DNA of 25,912 bases from assembly GCA_947375085.1 (NCBI GenBank), contig CANCEQ010000015.1:1-25912 (forward strand), given 5' to 3'. Positions 16,708 to 24,584 of the stretch are shown in pieces (the stretch's first letter is position 1; each line of letters begins with the position of its first letter). Both the position numbers and the translations under genes were made by a program. Below the pieces are notes generated by a model that saw only the letters and a list, made by a program, of their open reading frames with translations, was not told where the DNA came from and did no database searches. The stretch is from Flavobacteriales bacterium. GTDB lineage: Bacteria > Bacteroidota > Bacteroidia > Flavobacteriales > Crocinitomicaceae.

Positions 16708-17904
16708 ATGAATGAAAATTACCTACATCAAATTTGGAAAAATAAAAGACTCCCATTTCATCAACTTAAATTAGTTTCAGGTCAAGATTTTACTTTACTG
16801 CATCAAGGGGTTCATAATAATGAAAGTGGTCCTGATTTTTTTTGTGGAAAAGTTAAAATAAACGACCTGATTTGGTATGGGAATATAGAAATTCATGTAA
16901 AATCTTCAGATTGGTATTTGCACAAACATCAGTTTGACAGAGCATATGATAATGTAATTTTACATGTAGTTCTAGAAAATGATAAACAAGTATTTATTAA
17001 TGACCGTGAATTACCGACACTAGAGTTGAAAGAACATATAGATGCGATTCATTTTTCTAAAAGTCATATTTTCAAAAAAAAAGATTTTAATTGTTCTGAA
17101 ATGATTCAGCAGATTGATTCAATTTACTTAGAATCTATGAAAAACAAGGTAATCATTGATCGATTGAACAGAAAAAGTCAGCTTATTGATTTTAATTCAC
17201 CTGTTGATTTTAGTCAAGCATTGTTTGTTTTTATGGCGAATGCTTTTGGAAATAAAGTTAACACAACACCTTTTTTTGAACTTTCACAACAATTGTCAAT
17301 TAATATTTTGAAACGAATTAATTCAGAAGATATTACAGTTTTAATATTTGGTGTTTCTGGATTTTATGAAATGGAAGAAGTTAATAAGGATGAAAAATTA
17401 CTTTGGGATTTTTATAAACGGAAGTATGGTTTAAAAACTATGAATTTTTATCAATGGAAAAGAAAAGGGTTACGTTCAAACGGATTTCCTATTCAAAGAA
17501 TATCTCAATTAAGTGTTTTTGTTCAAAATTTTGACTTCAATTTAGATTTTATTAATAAATCAGCTCAGGATATTATCAATTTTGTTTATGATTTATTTAA
17601 TTATAAAAGTGTTAAAATAAAATTTTCGAATTCTTTTATTGATCTTATTATTATAAATGGTTTCGTTCCTTTTATTTGGTGGTATTCAATAAAAATCAAT
17701 GATTTGACGATGAAGGATAAGGTTTTAGATATTTTAGAATTATTAAATCCTGAAAGGAATTCAATTATAAAAAAATGGAATAATATTGGGGTTAAATGTA
17801 AAAAAGCCTTTGACTCACAAGCTTTATTAGAAATTTATAACCAATTTTGTAATAATAAAAGATGTTTATCTTGCTCAGTTGGAAATAAAATTTTGAACGT
17901 ATGA
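16708..17904 (+). CDS. DUF2851 family protein
   Basis: This 398-residue protein has the conserved N-terminal block of DUF2851: ESGPDFFCGKVKI (about 39-51), GNIEIHVKSSDW (about 58-69), HKHQFDRAYDNVILHVV (about 72-88). The function of the family is not known to me. The order Asp (GPD), then Glu-x-His/Lys on a beta strand, looks like a PD-(D/E)XK nuclease core, but this is only a resemblance. The C-terminus holds four cysteines (about 364, 381, 386 and 389; C-x16-C-x4-C-x2-C) that could bind a metal or an iron-sulfur cluster. No signal peptide is visible, so it is probably cytoplasmic. It overlaps the PspC gene by four bases (ATGA). Confidence 0.85.
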   Translation: MNENYLHQIWKNKRLPFHQLKLVSGQDFTLLHQGVHNNESGPDFFCGKVKINDLIWYGNIEIHVKSSDWYLHKHQFDRAYDNVILHVVLENDKQVFINDRELPTLELKEHIDAIHFSKSHIFKKKDFNCSEMIQQIDSIYLESMKNKVIIDRLNRKSQLIDFNSPVDFSQALFVFMANAFGNKVNTTPFFELSQQLSINILKRINSEDITVLIFGVSGFYEMEEVNKDEKLLWDFYKRKYGLKTMNFYQWKRKGLRSNGFPIQRISQLSVFVQNFDFNLDFINKSAQDIINFVYDLFNYKSVKIKFSNSFIDLIIINGFVPFIWWYSIKINDLTMKDKVLDILELLNPERNSIIKKWNNIGVKCKKAFDSQALLEIYNQFCNNKRCLSCSVGNKILNV

Positions 17905-18137
17905 GAACAATTCAAAAAGTGCTATTTTTCTTTGAAATGAGATCTTATGGTGTGTGTGAGTGGTGGGCTAGAAAGCTTGGAATAGATTCATCTAAGGTTC
18001 GTATTGGGTTTATTTATGCTTCATTTATTGCATTGGGTTCACCATTGTTTATTTATTTAGGGATGGCATGGATCTTAGAACATAAGCATTATTTTAAGTT
18101 TCAGCCAAAACGTAGAAAATCTATTTGGGAATTATAA
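17901..18137 (+). CDS. PspC-domain small membrane protein
   Basis: This 78-residue protein consists of one PspC domain: a short start (FEMRSYGVCEWWARKLGIDSSKVR), then one membrane helix (about 34-58, ending in YLGMAWIL), then a basic tail (QPKRRK). In Proteobacteria PspC senses envelope stress with PspB, but Bacteroidota carry many stand-alone PspC proteins whose role is unclear. It begins inside the last codon of the DUF2851 gene (ATGA), and the potassium channel gene starts six bases after its stop codon, so the three are probably co-expressed. Confidence 0.85.
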   Translation: MRTIQKVLFFFEMRSYGVCEWWARKLGIDSSKVRIGFIYASFIALGSPLFIYLGMAWILEHKHYFKFQPKRRKSIWEL

Positions 18138-18143
18138 TTTTAT

Positions 18144-19163
18144 ATGTTTAAATCTAAACTTTTTAAGAATATTTATTTTTTTGTTGGACTACTTGTTGGT
18201 GTAATAACTTGTGGTACAATTGGTTTTATGTTTATTGAAGACTGGAGTTTTGTAGACTCTCTGTTTATGACAATAATTACAATTTCAACTGTTGGATTTA
18301 GAGAAGTACATCCTCTTTCGCCAATTGGAATGGTATTTACTTCAATATTGATTATATTAAGTTTTGGTACATTTGCTTTTGCATTAAAATCAATTACCAA
18401 TTTTTTAGCAGGTGGTGAATACAAAAGATATGTTAAGGATAAAAAGATTTTAAAAGAGATGAATAAATTACAAAAACATGTTATAATTTGTGGTTTTGGT
18501 AGAGTTGGAATGCAAGTCGCTGAAGATTTAAAAGCTCACGGAACTAAATTTGTTGTTATTGAAAATAATGAAGAAATTATTTCTGAATACGAAGGACAAC
18601 CAGGATACCTATTTTTAAAAGGAGATTCGACTTTGGATGAAAATTTAATTAGAGCTCAAATTTCAACAGCAAAAGCATTAATTTGTTGTTTACCCAAAGA
18701 TGCTGATAATTTATATGTTGTACTTTCTGCAAGAGAAATTAAAAACAATTTGTTTATTGTATCTAGAGCATCAAATCAATCTACAGTTAATAAATTGAAA
18801 ATAGCTGGAGCTCAAAATGTTATTATGCCTGATGCAATTGGAGGTTCTCACATGGCGTCTTTAATTTCAAATCCTGATGTTATGGAATTTTTAGATATCA
18901 TTCGTGTTCAGGGATACAAAGGAGCTAATATTGAATCTATTTCATTTAATGAACTTCCAGATCAATTTAAAAATAAAACGATTGGTCAACTTGAAGCAAA
19001 AAGATTAACAGGCGTCACAATAATTGGTTTTAAGACTCCAGATGGTGAATACTTAATAAATCCAGATCTTGAAATTGAAGTTGTAGCTCAATCAAAATTA
19101 TTTGTATTGGGAAGTCCCGAGCAAATTGAAAAGTTAAATCACATATTTGGGTTATCACATTAA
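18144..19163 (+). CDS. Two-TM potassium channel with RCK (TrkA-N/TrkA-C) domains
   Basis: This 339-residue protein has a first membrane helix (about 10-30), a pore loop with the filter sequence TISTVGFRE (about 46-54), a second helix (about 60-83) and a cytoplasmic RCK region. The RCK nucleotide-binding motif is GFGRVG (about 117-122), followed by KGDST (about 149-153). A TrkA-C ligand domain is at about 255-338. The topology is that of MthK/GsuK-like ligand-gated channels. The filter differs from the usual TVGYG: Tyr becomes Phe, which is tolerated in some channels, and the last Gly becomes Arg (codon AGA at 18300-18302). Selectivity may therefore be changed. It lies between the PspC and RmlD-like genes. 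Confidence 0.85.
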   Translation: MFKSKLFKNIYFFVGLLVGVITCGTIGFMFIEDWSFVDSLFMTIITISTVGFREVHPLSPIGMVFTSILIILSFGTFAFALKSITNFLAGGEYKRYVKDKKILKEMNKLQKHVIICGFGRVGMQVAEDLKAHGTKFVVIENNEEIISEYEGQPGYLFLKGDSTLDENLIRAQISTAKALICCLPKDADNLYVVLSAREIKNNLFIVSRASNQSTVNKLKIAGAQNVIMPDAIGGSHMASLISNPDVMEFLDIIRVQGYKGANIESISFNELPDQFKNKTIGQLEAKRLTGVTIIGFKTPDGEYLINPDLEIEVVAQSKLFVLGSPEQIEKLNHIFGLSH

Positions 19164-19172
19164 AATTTAATT

Positions 19173-20060
19173 ATGAGAATTTTAATTACAGGTTCTAACG
19201 GATTGTTAGGACAAAAATTAGTAAAGTTATGCCTTGAAAGAGGATTGAATTTTATAGCGACATCGAAAGGAGATAATAGAAATCCAGATTGTCCTGCGAA
19301 TAATTTTCTATCATTAGATATTTCAAATTTATTAGAAATAAATAAAGTTTTTCAATTTTATTATCCAACACACGTGATTCACACGGCTGCAATTACGAAT
19401 GTAGATTATTGTGAAGATCATATTGAAGAATGCCATCTTGTTAATGTGGATGCCTCAAAATTGTTATCGAATGCTTGTATTCAATACAAAGCTCATTTTC
19501 AATTACTTTCTACAGATTTTGTTTTTGATGGCGAAAAAGGGAATTATAAAGAAGAAGATTTAGTTAATCCTTTAAGTGTTTATGCTAAATCTAAAGTAGA
19601 TGCTGAAAACTTAGTAATTGACAGTAATACAGATAATTGGTCAATTGTAAGAACGATTATTGTTTATGGAGAAGGTAATAACTTATCTCGTTCTAATATT
19701 GTTCTTTGGGCAAAAGATGCTTTAAAAACTGGAAATGAATTAACCATTGTAGATGATCAATTTAGAGCCCCAACCTGGGCAGAAGATTTAGCTTGGGGAT
19801 GTTTAGAAGTAGTTTTACGAAATAAACAAGGGATATTTCATATTTCAGGTCCAGAAACAATGTCAGTAATTGATTTAGTTTATCGAATCGCTGACTTTTA
19901 TAAGTTACCTAGAAATCAAGTAAAACCAATTAAATCCAACACTTTAAATCAAGCTGCAAAAAGACCACCTAAAACTGGTTTTGATTTAACTAAAGCACGT
20001 AATGAATTGAATTACGAACCGTTAACTTTAGAAAAATCGCTTGAATTATTAGAAAAATAA
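19173..20060 (+). CDS. RmlD-like (dTDP-4-dehydrorhamnose reductase family) SDR
   Basis: This 295-residue SDR protein has the NAD(P)-binding GSNGLLGQ (about 7-14), STDFVFDGEKG (about 113-123, with the Thr near 114) and the Tyr-x3-Lys pair (YAKSK, about 137-141). It matches the RmlD_sub_bind family, which reduces dTDP-4-keto-rhamnose. It could complete a rhamnose route begun by RfbB, but the two genes are more than 10 kb apart on opposite strands and RfbA and RfbC are missing. The family also includes reductases with other substrates, so I do not give a symbol. It starts nine bases after the channel gene. Confidence 0.75.
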   Translation: MRILITGSNGLLGQKLVKLCLERGLNFIATSKGDNRNPDCPANNFLSLDISNLLEINKVFQFYYPTHVIHTAAITNVDYCEDHIEECHLVNVDASKLLSNACIQYKAHFQLLSTDFVFDGEKGNYKEEDLVNPLSVYAKSKVDAENLVIDSNTDNWSIVRTIIVYGEGNNLSRSNIVLWAKDALKTGNELTIVDDQFRAPTWAEDLAWGCLEVVLRNKQGIFHISGPETMSVIDLVYRIADFYKLPRNQVKPIKSNTLNQAAKRPPKTGFDLTKARNELNYEPLTLEKSLELLEK

Positions 20061-20081
20061 TCTTCATTTAGGTTTAAAAAT

Positions 20082-20089
20082 TATCTTTA
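20082..20089 (+). promoter_or_regulatory. Candidate -7 box for the first APC permease
   Basis: TATCTTTA differs from TAnnTTTG only in the last base and ends 29 bases before the ATG at 20119, in the 58-base gap after the RmlD-like gene. No clear TTG precedes it. Confidence 0.3.
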
Positions 20090-20118
20090 TCCAAATAATT
20101 AATTAAAATTTTAAGAAA

Positions 20119-21624
20119 ATGGCAGGAAGTCCATGGCGTAAAAAGCCGATTAGTTTGTTCGAAGCTGAAATGAAAAAAAGTAATCTTAACCGAGTTTTAG
20201 GACGATGGGGATTAACTTCATTAGGAATAGGAGCTATTATAGGTGGTGGAATTTTTACTTTAACAGGAGTTGCTGCTCATAATAATGCAGGACCAGCTTT
20301 GGCTTTAGCATTTGTAATTGCAGGAATGGGATGTTTATTTGCTGCTTTATGTTATGCTGAGTTTTCTTCAGTTTTACCAGTAGAAGGTTCAGCATATGCT
20401 TATTCGTATGGTACTATGGGCGAGATTTTCGCTTGGATTATTGGATGGAATCTTATTCTTGAATATATGATGGGGGCTACAACAGTTGCTGTAGCTTGGA
20501 GTGGTTATTTTGAAAAACTTTTACATCAATGTGGAATTGATCCTCCACTTTGGTTGATGAACGACCCAATAACAGCTGCAACAAAATATGCAGCTATAGG
20601 TGAAACAGCTCCATCTATCTGTTTTAATTTACCGGCATTTTTAATAACATGGGTTGTGACTTCTATTTTAGTTAGAGGTATAAAAGAAGCTGCAAAAACA
20701 AATAATATAATCGTTATTCTTAAAATAGCGGTCGTGCTTTTTGTGATTTTTGTAGGATTTTTCTTTATTGATACAAATAATTATCACCCATTTATTCCTA
20801 AACAAGTTATTGACCCAGATGGGACTTCTCATTTTGGATGGAGTGGTGTAATGACTGCAGCTTCTATTGTTTTCTTTGCTTATATAGGTTTTGATGCAGT
20901 TTCTACACAAGCAGGAGAAGCTATAAATCCTAAAAAAGATGTTCCGTTTGCAATTATTATGTCTTTAGTTATTTGTACTGTTTTATATATACTTGTTTCG
21001 CTGGTTTTAACTGGAATGGTGAGGTATGATCAATTGGATGTTAAAGCACCAGTTGCATCAGCTTTTGAAGGTGTTAATATGCCCTGGGCAACTATATTAA
21101 TTACCATTGCAGCAGTTGCAGGTTTGATTTCAGTAATGATGGTTATGATGCTTGGTCAAACTAGGGTTTTTTTAGGTATGGCTAAAGACGGCTTATTGCC
21201 TGCGATGTTTTGTGAAATTCATAATAAATTTAAAACACCTTTTAAAAGTACAATTTTAGTAGGTTTGATTATTTCGATTGTTGCTTCTTTAACACCAATA
21301 GACAAGGTTTCAGAAATGTGTTCTATGGGTACACTTTTAGCTTTTGCTATGATTGCATTGGCTGTTTGGGTTTTAAGAGTGAAACAACCACATTTAGAGC
21401 GTCCTTTTAAGGTGCCTTTTTTACCAGTAGTTGCTGTTTTAGGTGTAGGATTTAATGTTTTCTTAATGTGCTTTGTTAGAAAAGAAACTTGGATTGCATT
21501 TTTAATTTGGTCAACTCTTGGAGTAATTGTTTATTTCTTATATTCAAGAAAGCATAGTAAATTGAATGATTGGGAAAGAGAGCAAGAAAAAGAGCTTTTA
21601 AAACAATCAGATACTGAAAGTTAA
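20119..21624 (+). CDS. APC-family amino-acid permease, cationic amino acid transporter (CAT)-like
   Basis: This 501-residue polytopic membrane protein has about twelve hydrophobic segments. The first helix contains GIGAIIGGGIFTLTG (about 36-50), the substrate-backbone-binding motif of the amino acid-polyamine-organocation superfamily. The N-terminal stretch KKPISLFEAEMKKSNLNRVLGRWGL and the EFSSVLPVEGSAYAYSYGTMGE region resemble the bacterial CAT/YfnA group. The probable function is amino-acid uptake across the inner membrane. The substrate cannot be read from the sequence. A terminator follows, separating it from the next, differently built permease. Confidence 0.85.
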   Translation: MAGSPWRKKPISLFEAEMKKSNLNRVLGRWGLTSLGIGAIIGGGIFTLTGVAAHNNAGPALALAFVIAGMGCLFAALCYAEFSSVLPVEGSAYAYSYGTMGEIFAWIIGWNLILEYMMGATTVAVAWSGYFEKLLHQCGIDPPLWLMNDPITAATKYAAIGETAPSICFNLPAFLITWVVTSILVRGIKEAAKTNNIIVILKIAVVLFVIFVGFFFIDTNNYHPFIPKQVIDPDGTSHFGWSGVMTAASIVFFAYIGFDAVSTQAGEAINPKKDVPFAIIMSLVICTVLYILVSLVLTGMVRYDQLDVKAPVASAFEGVNMPWATILITIAAVAGLISVMMVMMLGQTRVFLGMAKDGLLPAMFCEIHNKFKTPFKSTILVGLIISIVASLTPIDKVSEMCSMGTLLAFAMIALAVWVLRVKQPHLERPFKVPFLPVVAVLGVGFNVFLMCFVRKETWIAFLIWSTLGVIVYFLYSRKHSKLNDWEREQEKELLKQSDTES

Positions 21625-21647
21625 AATCAAGTCTTATAAAATAAAGG

Positions 21648-21680
21648 AATGGTCAATAATTTTATTGACCATTTTATTTT
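21648..21680 (+). terminator. Rho-independent terminator after the first permease
   Basis: An 11-base perfect stem (AATGGTCAATA at 21648-21658 and TATTGACCATT at 21663-21673) with a 4-base loop is followed by a T-rich tail (TTATTTT). It lies 23 bases after the stop codon of the first permease and 21 bases before the ATG of the second. Confidence 0.8.
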
Positions 21681-21701
21681 AAATTAACTTCAAAAATCAG
21701 A

Positions 21702-23141
21702 ATGTCAGAAAAAAACGAATTAAAGAGAACTCTTGGCTTGCTAGATGCGACAAGTATTGTTGCGGGTTCAATGATCGGTTCCGGAATTTTTATTGTTACA
21801 GCAGCAATGATGCGTGACATCGGTTCTCCCGGATGGATGCTTGTGTTATGGTTATTAACAGGATTAATTACAATTTTTGCAGCATTAAGTTACGGAGAAT
21901 TAGCAGGAATGATGCCGAATGCTGGAGGGCAATATGTATATATTCAACGAGCATACGGAAGAATGGTGTCATTTTTATATGGTTGGACCGTTTTTACCGT
22001 TATTCAAACTGGAGTTATTGCTGCGGTCGCAGTAGCATTTGCAAAATATACTTCTGTTTTTTTTCCGGAATTGAACATTGAAATATATTCAACTAATTTT
22101 TTAACAATAAGCTATTCTCAAATTTTAGCCATTTTAAGTATCGTTTTTTTAACTTTTATAAATACTAGAGGTGTCCAAAATGGTAAAATAATTCAATTAA
22201 TTTTTACATCAGCAAAGTTGTTTGCACTTTTCGCTTTAATTGTTTTAGGTTTAGCTGTAGGTTTAAAAACAAACACATTTAGTGAAAATTTTTCTGATAT
22301 GTGGACAGCAACTAAAACTACCATTTTACCCTCAGGAAAAATAACAGTTGTTCCAATTGCAGGATTTGCATTAATGGGAGCAATGGGGGCAACAATAATT
22401 AACTCTCTTTTTTCTTCTGATGCATGGAACAATGTTACGTTTATAGCAAGTGAAATTAAAGAGCCTAAAAAAAATATACCTCGAAGTTTATTTCTAGGAA
22501 CATTGATTGTAACCATTATATATATTCTAGCAAATGTCGCTTATTTAACATTGTTACCAATTGACGGAACGCCACATTCAAATGATGCAATCGGTCAAGG
22601 TATAAAATTCGCAAGTAATGATAGAGTAGGGGCAGCTGCTGCATCTGTTTTATTTGGTGGACTAGGAGCAAGTATAATGGCGATATTAATTATGATTTCA
22701 ACTTTTGGTTGCAACAATGGATTAATATTGGCTGGTTCTCGTTTATTTTATGCAATGTCAAAAGATGGTTTATTTTTCAAAAAAGCTCAAAATTTAAACT
22801 CATCTAATGTTCCGGCTATCGCATTATGGTTACAATGTCTTTGGGCAAGTATATTATGTTTATCTGGACAATATGGAGAATTATTGAAATATTCAACATT
22901 TGCATCTTTACTCTTTTACATCTTAACTATAGGTGGTTTATTTATTTTAAGGAAAAAGGAACCCGAAACAGAAAGACCATATAAAGCTTACGGTTATCCT
23001 TTTATTCCGTTACTCTATATAATAATCACCTTAGCAATTTGCATAGACCTTTTAATTTATGATACTCTAAGTACAGGTTTAGGTTTAGTAATTGTAATAT
23101 TTGGAATACCAATTTATTATATAACAAAGAAAAAGTTATAA
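21702..23141 (+). CDS. APC-family amino-acid permease, LAT/SteT-like
   Basis: This 479-residue permease has about twelve membrane helices. The first contains AGSMIGSGIFIVTA (about 21-34), and MMPNAGGQYVYIQRAYG (about 74-90) follows the second. These features place it in the L-type amino acid transporter/SteT branch of the APC superfamily, distinct from the CAT-like neighbour. SteT-type members usually exchange amino acids; direction and substrate are unknown here. The start sits just after the terminator of the previous gene. Its stop is two bases before the ATG of the helix-hairpin-helix gene, so those two are probably co-transcribed. Confidence 0.85.
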   Translation: MSEKNELKRTLGLLDATSIVAGSMIGSGIFIVTAAMMRDIGSPGWMLVLWLLTGLITIFAALSYGELAGMMPNAGGQYVYIQRAYGRMVSFLYGWTVFTVIQTGVIAAVAVAFAKYTSVFFPELNIEIYSTNFLTISYSQILAILSIVFLTFINTRGVQNGKIIQLIFTSAKLFALFALIVLGLAVGLKTNTFSENFSDMWTATKTTILPSGKITVVPIAGFALMGAMGATIINSLFSSDAWNNVTFIASEIKEPKKNIPRSLFLGTLIVTIIYILANVAYLTLLPIDGTPHSNDAIGQGIKFASNDRVGAAAASVLFGGLGASIMAILIMISTFGCNNGLILAGSRLFYAMSKDGLFFKKAQNLNSSNVPAIALWLQCLWASILCLSGQYGELLKYSTFASLLFYILTIGGLFILRKKEPETERPYKAYGYPFIPLLYIIITLAICIDLLIYDTLSTGLGLVIVIFGIPIYYITKKKL

Positions 23142-23143
23142 CA

Positions 23144-24022
23144 ATGAAAAACCAAATCAAACTAAATCTTTCCAAACGAAATCGAAGAGCAATTGTTTAT
23201 TTAAGTGCAATCTTATTATTAATTATCTATTCGCCAAGAATTTATTTTTATTTAAAAGAAGAGGATAAAATTTCAATTCAATCGTTTCCGTCTGAAAAAT
23301 GGTTAAAAGAGAATAATGAAAAAAAATATTTTAATAATTATCAGCCAAAAGCTAATAACATTAAAATAGAAAAATTTAGAAAGCCTTCTGCTAAATTTGA
23401 TCCAAACAAATACAGCATTGATGATTGGATGAAATTAGGACTTTCAAAAAAACAATCTACAGTAATCTTAAATTTTTCTAAAAGAGGTTTGCATTCAAAT
23501 GAGGATTTAAAGAAAATTTTTGTGATTTCAGATGAACTATTTGAATTAATAAAGGATTCAACTTTTTATTCAATAAAAAAAGGGAATGAGAAGATGGATA
23601 ACATAGTAGAAGGAGATAGTAAAATCATTCTTTTAGATATAAATAGTGCAACAGAAGAACAATTAATTAATTTACCTGGAATAGGTTCGTTTTTTGCGAA
23701 ACAAATCATAAAAAAAAGAAATGAACTTGGAGGATTTTATCAATCTCAGCAATTAAAGGAGGTATGGAAAATGGATCAAGAGAAATTAGATATAATTGAA
23801 CCTTTTCTAAAATTTGACAAATCTAAATTATTAAAACTCGAATTAAACAAGATTACAATTGACGATCTTAAAAAGCATACTTATATTAGATGGAATATTG
23901 CAAATTCAATTATTAAAATAAGAGATCAAAAAGGGACGTTTAAAAATATTGAAGAAATTAAAGAATCAGTTTTAATTAATGAAGAATTGTTTGAAAAATT
24001 AAAACCATATTTATCTTTGTAA
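23144..24022 (+). CDS. Membrane-anchored protein with three helix-hairpin-helix units
   Basis: This 292-residue protein has a basic N-terminus, one membrane helix (about 15-36), a polar linker, and three similar units of about 60 residues (about 86-143, 165-223 and 233-292). The middle unit is a clear ComEA-type helix-hairpin-helix: LDINSATEEQLINLPGIGSFFAKQIIKKR. The outer units keep the same helix spacing but have lost the LPGIG hairpin (for example KLGLSKKQSTVIL and HTYIRWNIANSII). ComEA binds DNA outside the inner membrane during natural transformation. A similar role here is an inference, since no other competence gene is in the window. The stop overlaps the candidate apt promoter. Confidence 0.8.
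   Translation: MKNQIKLNLSKRNRRAIVYLSAILLLIIYSPRIYFYLKEEDKISIQSFPSEKWLKENNEKKYFNNYQPKANNIKIEKFRKPSAKFDPNKYSIDDWMKLGLSKKQSTVILNFSKRGLHSNEDLKKIFVISDELFELIKDSTFYSIKKGNEKMDNIVEGDSKIILLDINSATEEQLINLPGIGSFFAKQIIKKRNELGGFYQSQQLKEVWKMDQEKLDIIEPFLKFDKSKLLKLELNKITIDDLKKHTYIRWNIANSIIKIRDQKGTFKNIEEIKESVLINEELFEKLKPYLSL
23991..24019 (+). promoter_or_regulatory. Candidate promoter giving a leaderless apt mRNA
   Basis: TTG at 23991-23993 and TATCTTTG at 24012-24019 are separated by 18 bases, an exact match to both boxes of the Bacteroidota promoter. The expected transcription start falls at or within about two bases of the apt ATG at 24024. The boxes lie in the last codons and stop codon of the preceding gene, so coding constraint could also explain them. 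Confidence 0.45.
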
Positions 24023-24023
24023 T

Positions 24024-24554
24024 ATGAAGTTAGAAGAAAAAATAAATAACGCAATTAGGAATGTACCTAATTTTCCTAAAGAAGGAATTAATTTTAAAGA
24101 TATTACTCCAATAATGTTGGATCCAATTTTGTCAAATGAAATGTTAGATCATTTGACTGCTATATATAAAGATCAAAATATTGAAGCTGTTGCAGGGATA
24201 GAAAGTAGGGGTTTTTTATTTGGCTATCCTTTAGCTATGAGATTAGGAGTCCCATTTGTATTAATTCGTAAGAAAGGAAAGTTGCCTTATGATAAAATAA
24301 GTCATGATTATGATTTAGAATATGGTAGTGCAACAATTGAAATTCACACGGATGCCTTATCTAAAGGACAGCGAGTTTTAATACATGATGACCTACTTGC
24401 GACAGGGGGCTCAGCAGCTGCGGCGGGAGAATTAGTTAAGAAGTGTGGTGCAGAAGTTATTGGGTTTAATTTTTTAGTTTCCTTAGATTTTCTTAATGGA
24501 TCTGAAAAATTACATGCTTTTTCAGACAATATTATTAATTTAGTGCGCTATTAA
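24024..24554 (+). CDS. apt: Adenine phosphoribosyltransferase
   Basis: This 176-residue enzyme joins adenine and PRPP to form AMP in purine salvage in the cytoplasm. Family marks include NFPKEGINFKDITPIM (about 16-31), AGIESRGFLFG (about 57-67), RKKGKLPYD (about 82-90) and the PRPP-binding loop VLIHDDLLATGGSAAA (about 118-133). Length is typical. The two bases between the upstream stop and this ATG mean it is either co-transcribed with the helix-hairpin-helix gene or starts from the promoter overlapping that gene's end. Confidence 0.95.
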   Translation: MKLEEKINNAIRNVPNFPKEGINFKDITPIMLDPILSNEMLDHLTAIYKDQNIEAVAGIESRGFLFGYPLAMRLGVPFVLIRKKGKLPYDKISHDYDLEYGSATIEIHTDALSKGQRVLIHDDLLATGGSAAAAGELVKKCGAEVIGFNFLVSLDFLNGSEKLHAFSDNIINLVRY

Positions 24555-24584
24555 ATAATTGTAATTACTAGAAAACAGAATAAA

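Noticed and set aside
7871..20060. A complete dTDP-rhamnose pathway from RfbB and the RmlD-like reductase
   Set aside because: RfbA and RfbC are absent, and the two genes are over 10 kb apart on opposite strands, so a joint pathway cannot be claimed from this window.
22193..22516. Open frame of 107 codons on the minus strand
   Set aside because: It is antisense to the LAT-like permease, and its hydrophobic look comes from the complement of membrane-helix codons.
24555..24584. Short palindrome TAATTGTAATTA between apt and the acyl-CoA dehydrogenase gene
   Set aside because: It is short and A/T-only, and so expected by chance in this DNA; no T-tract follows.
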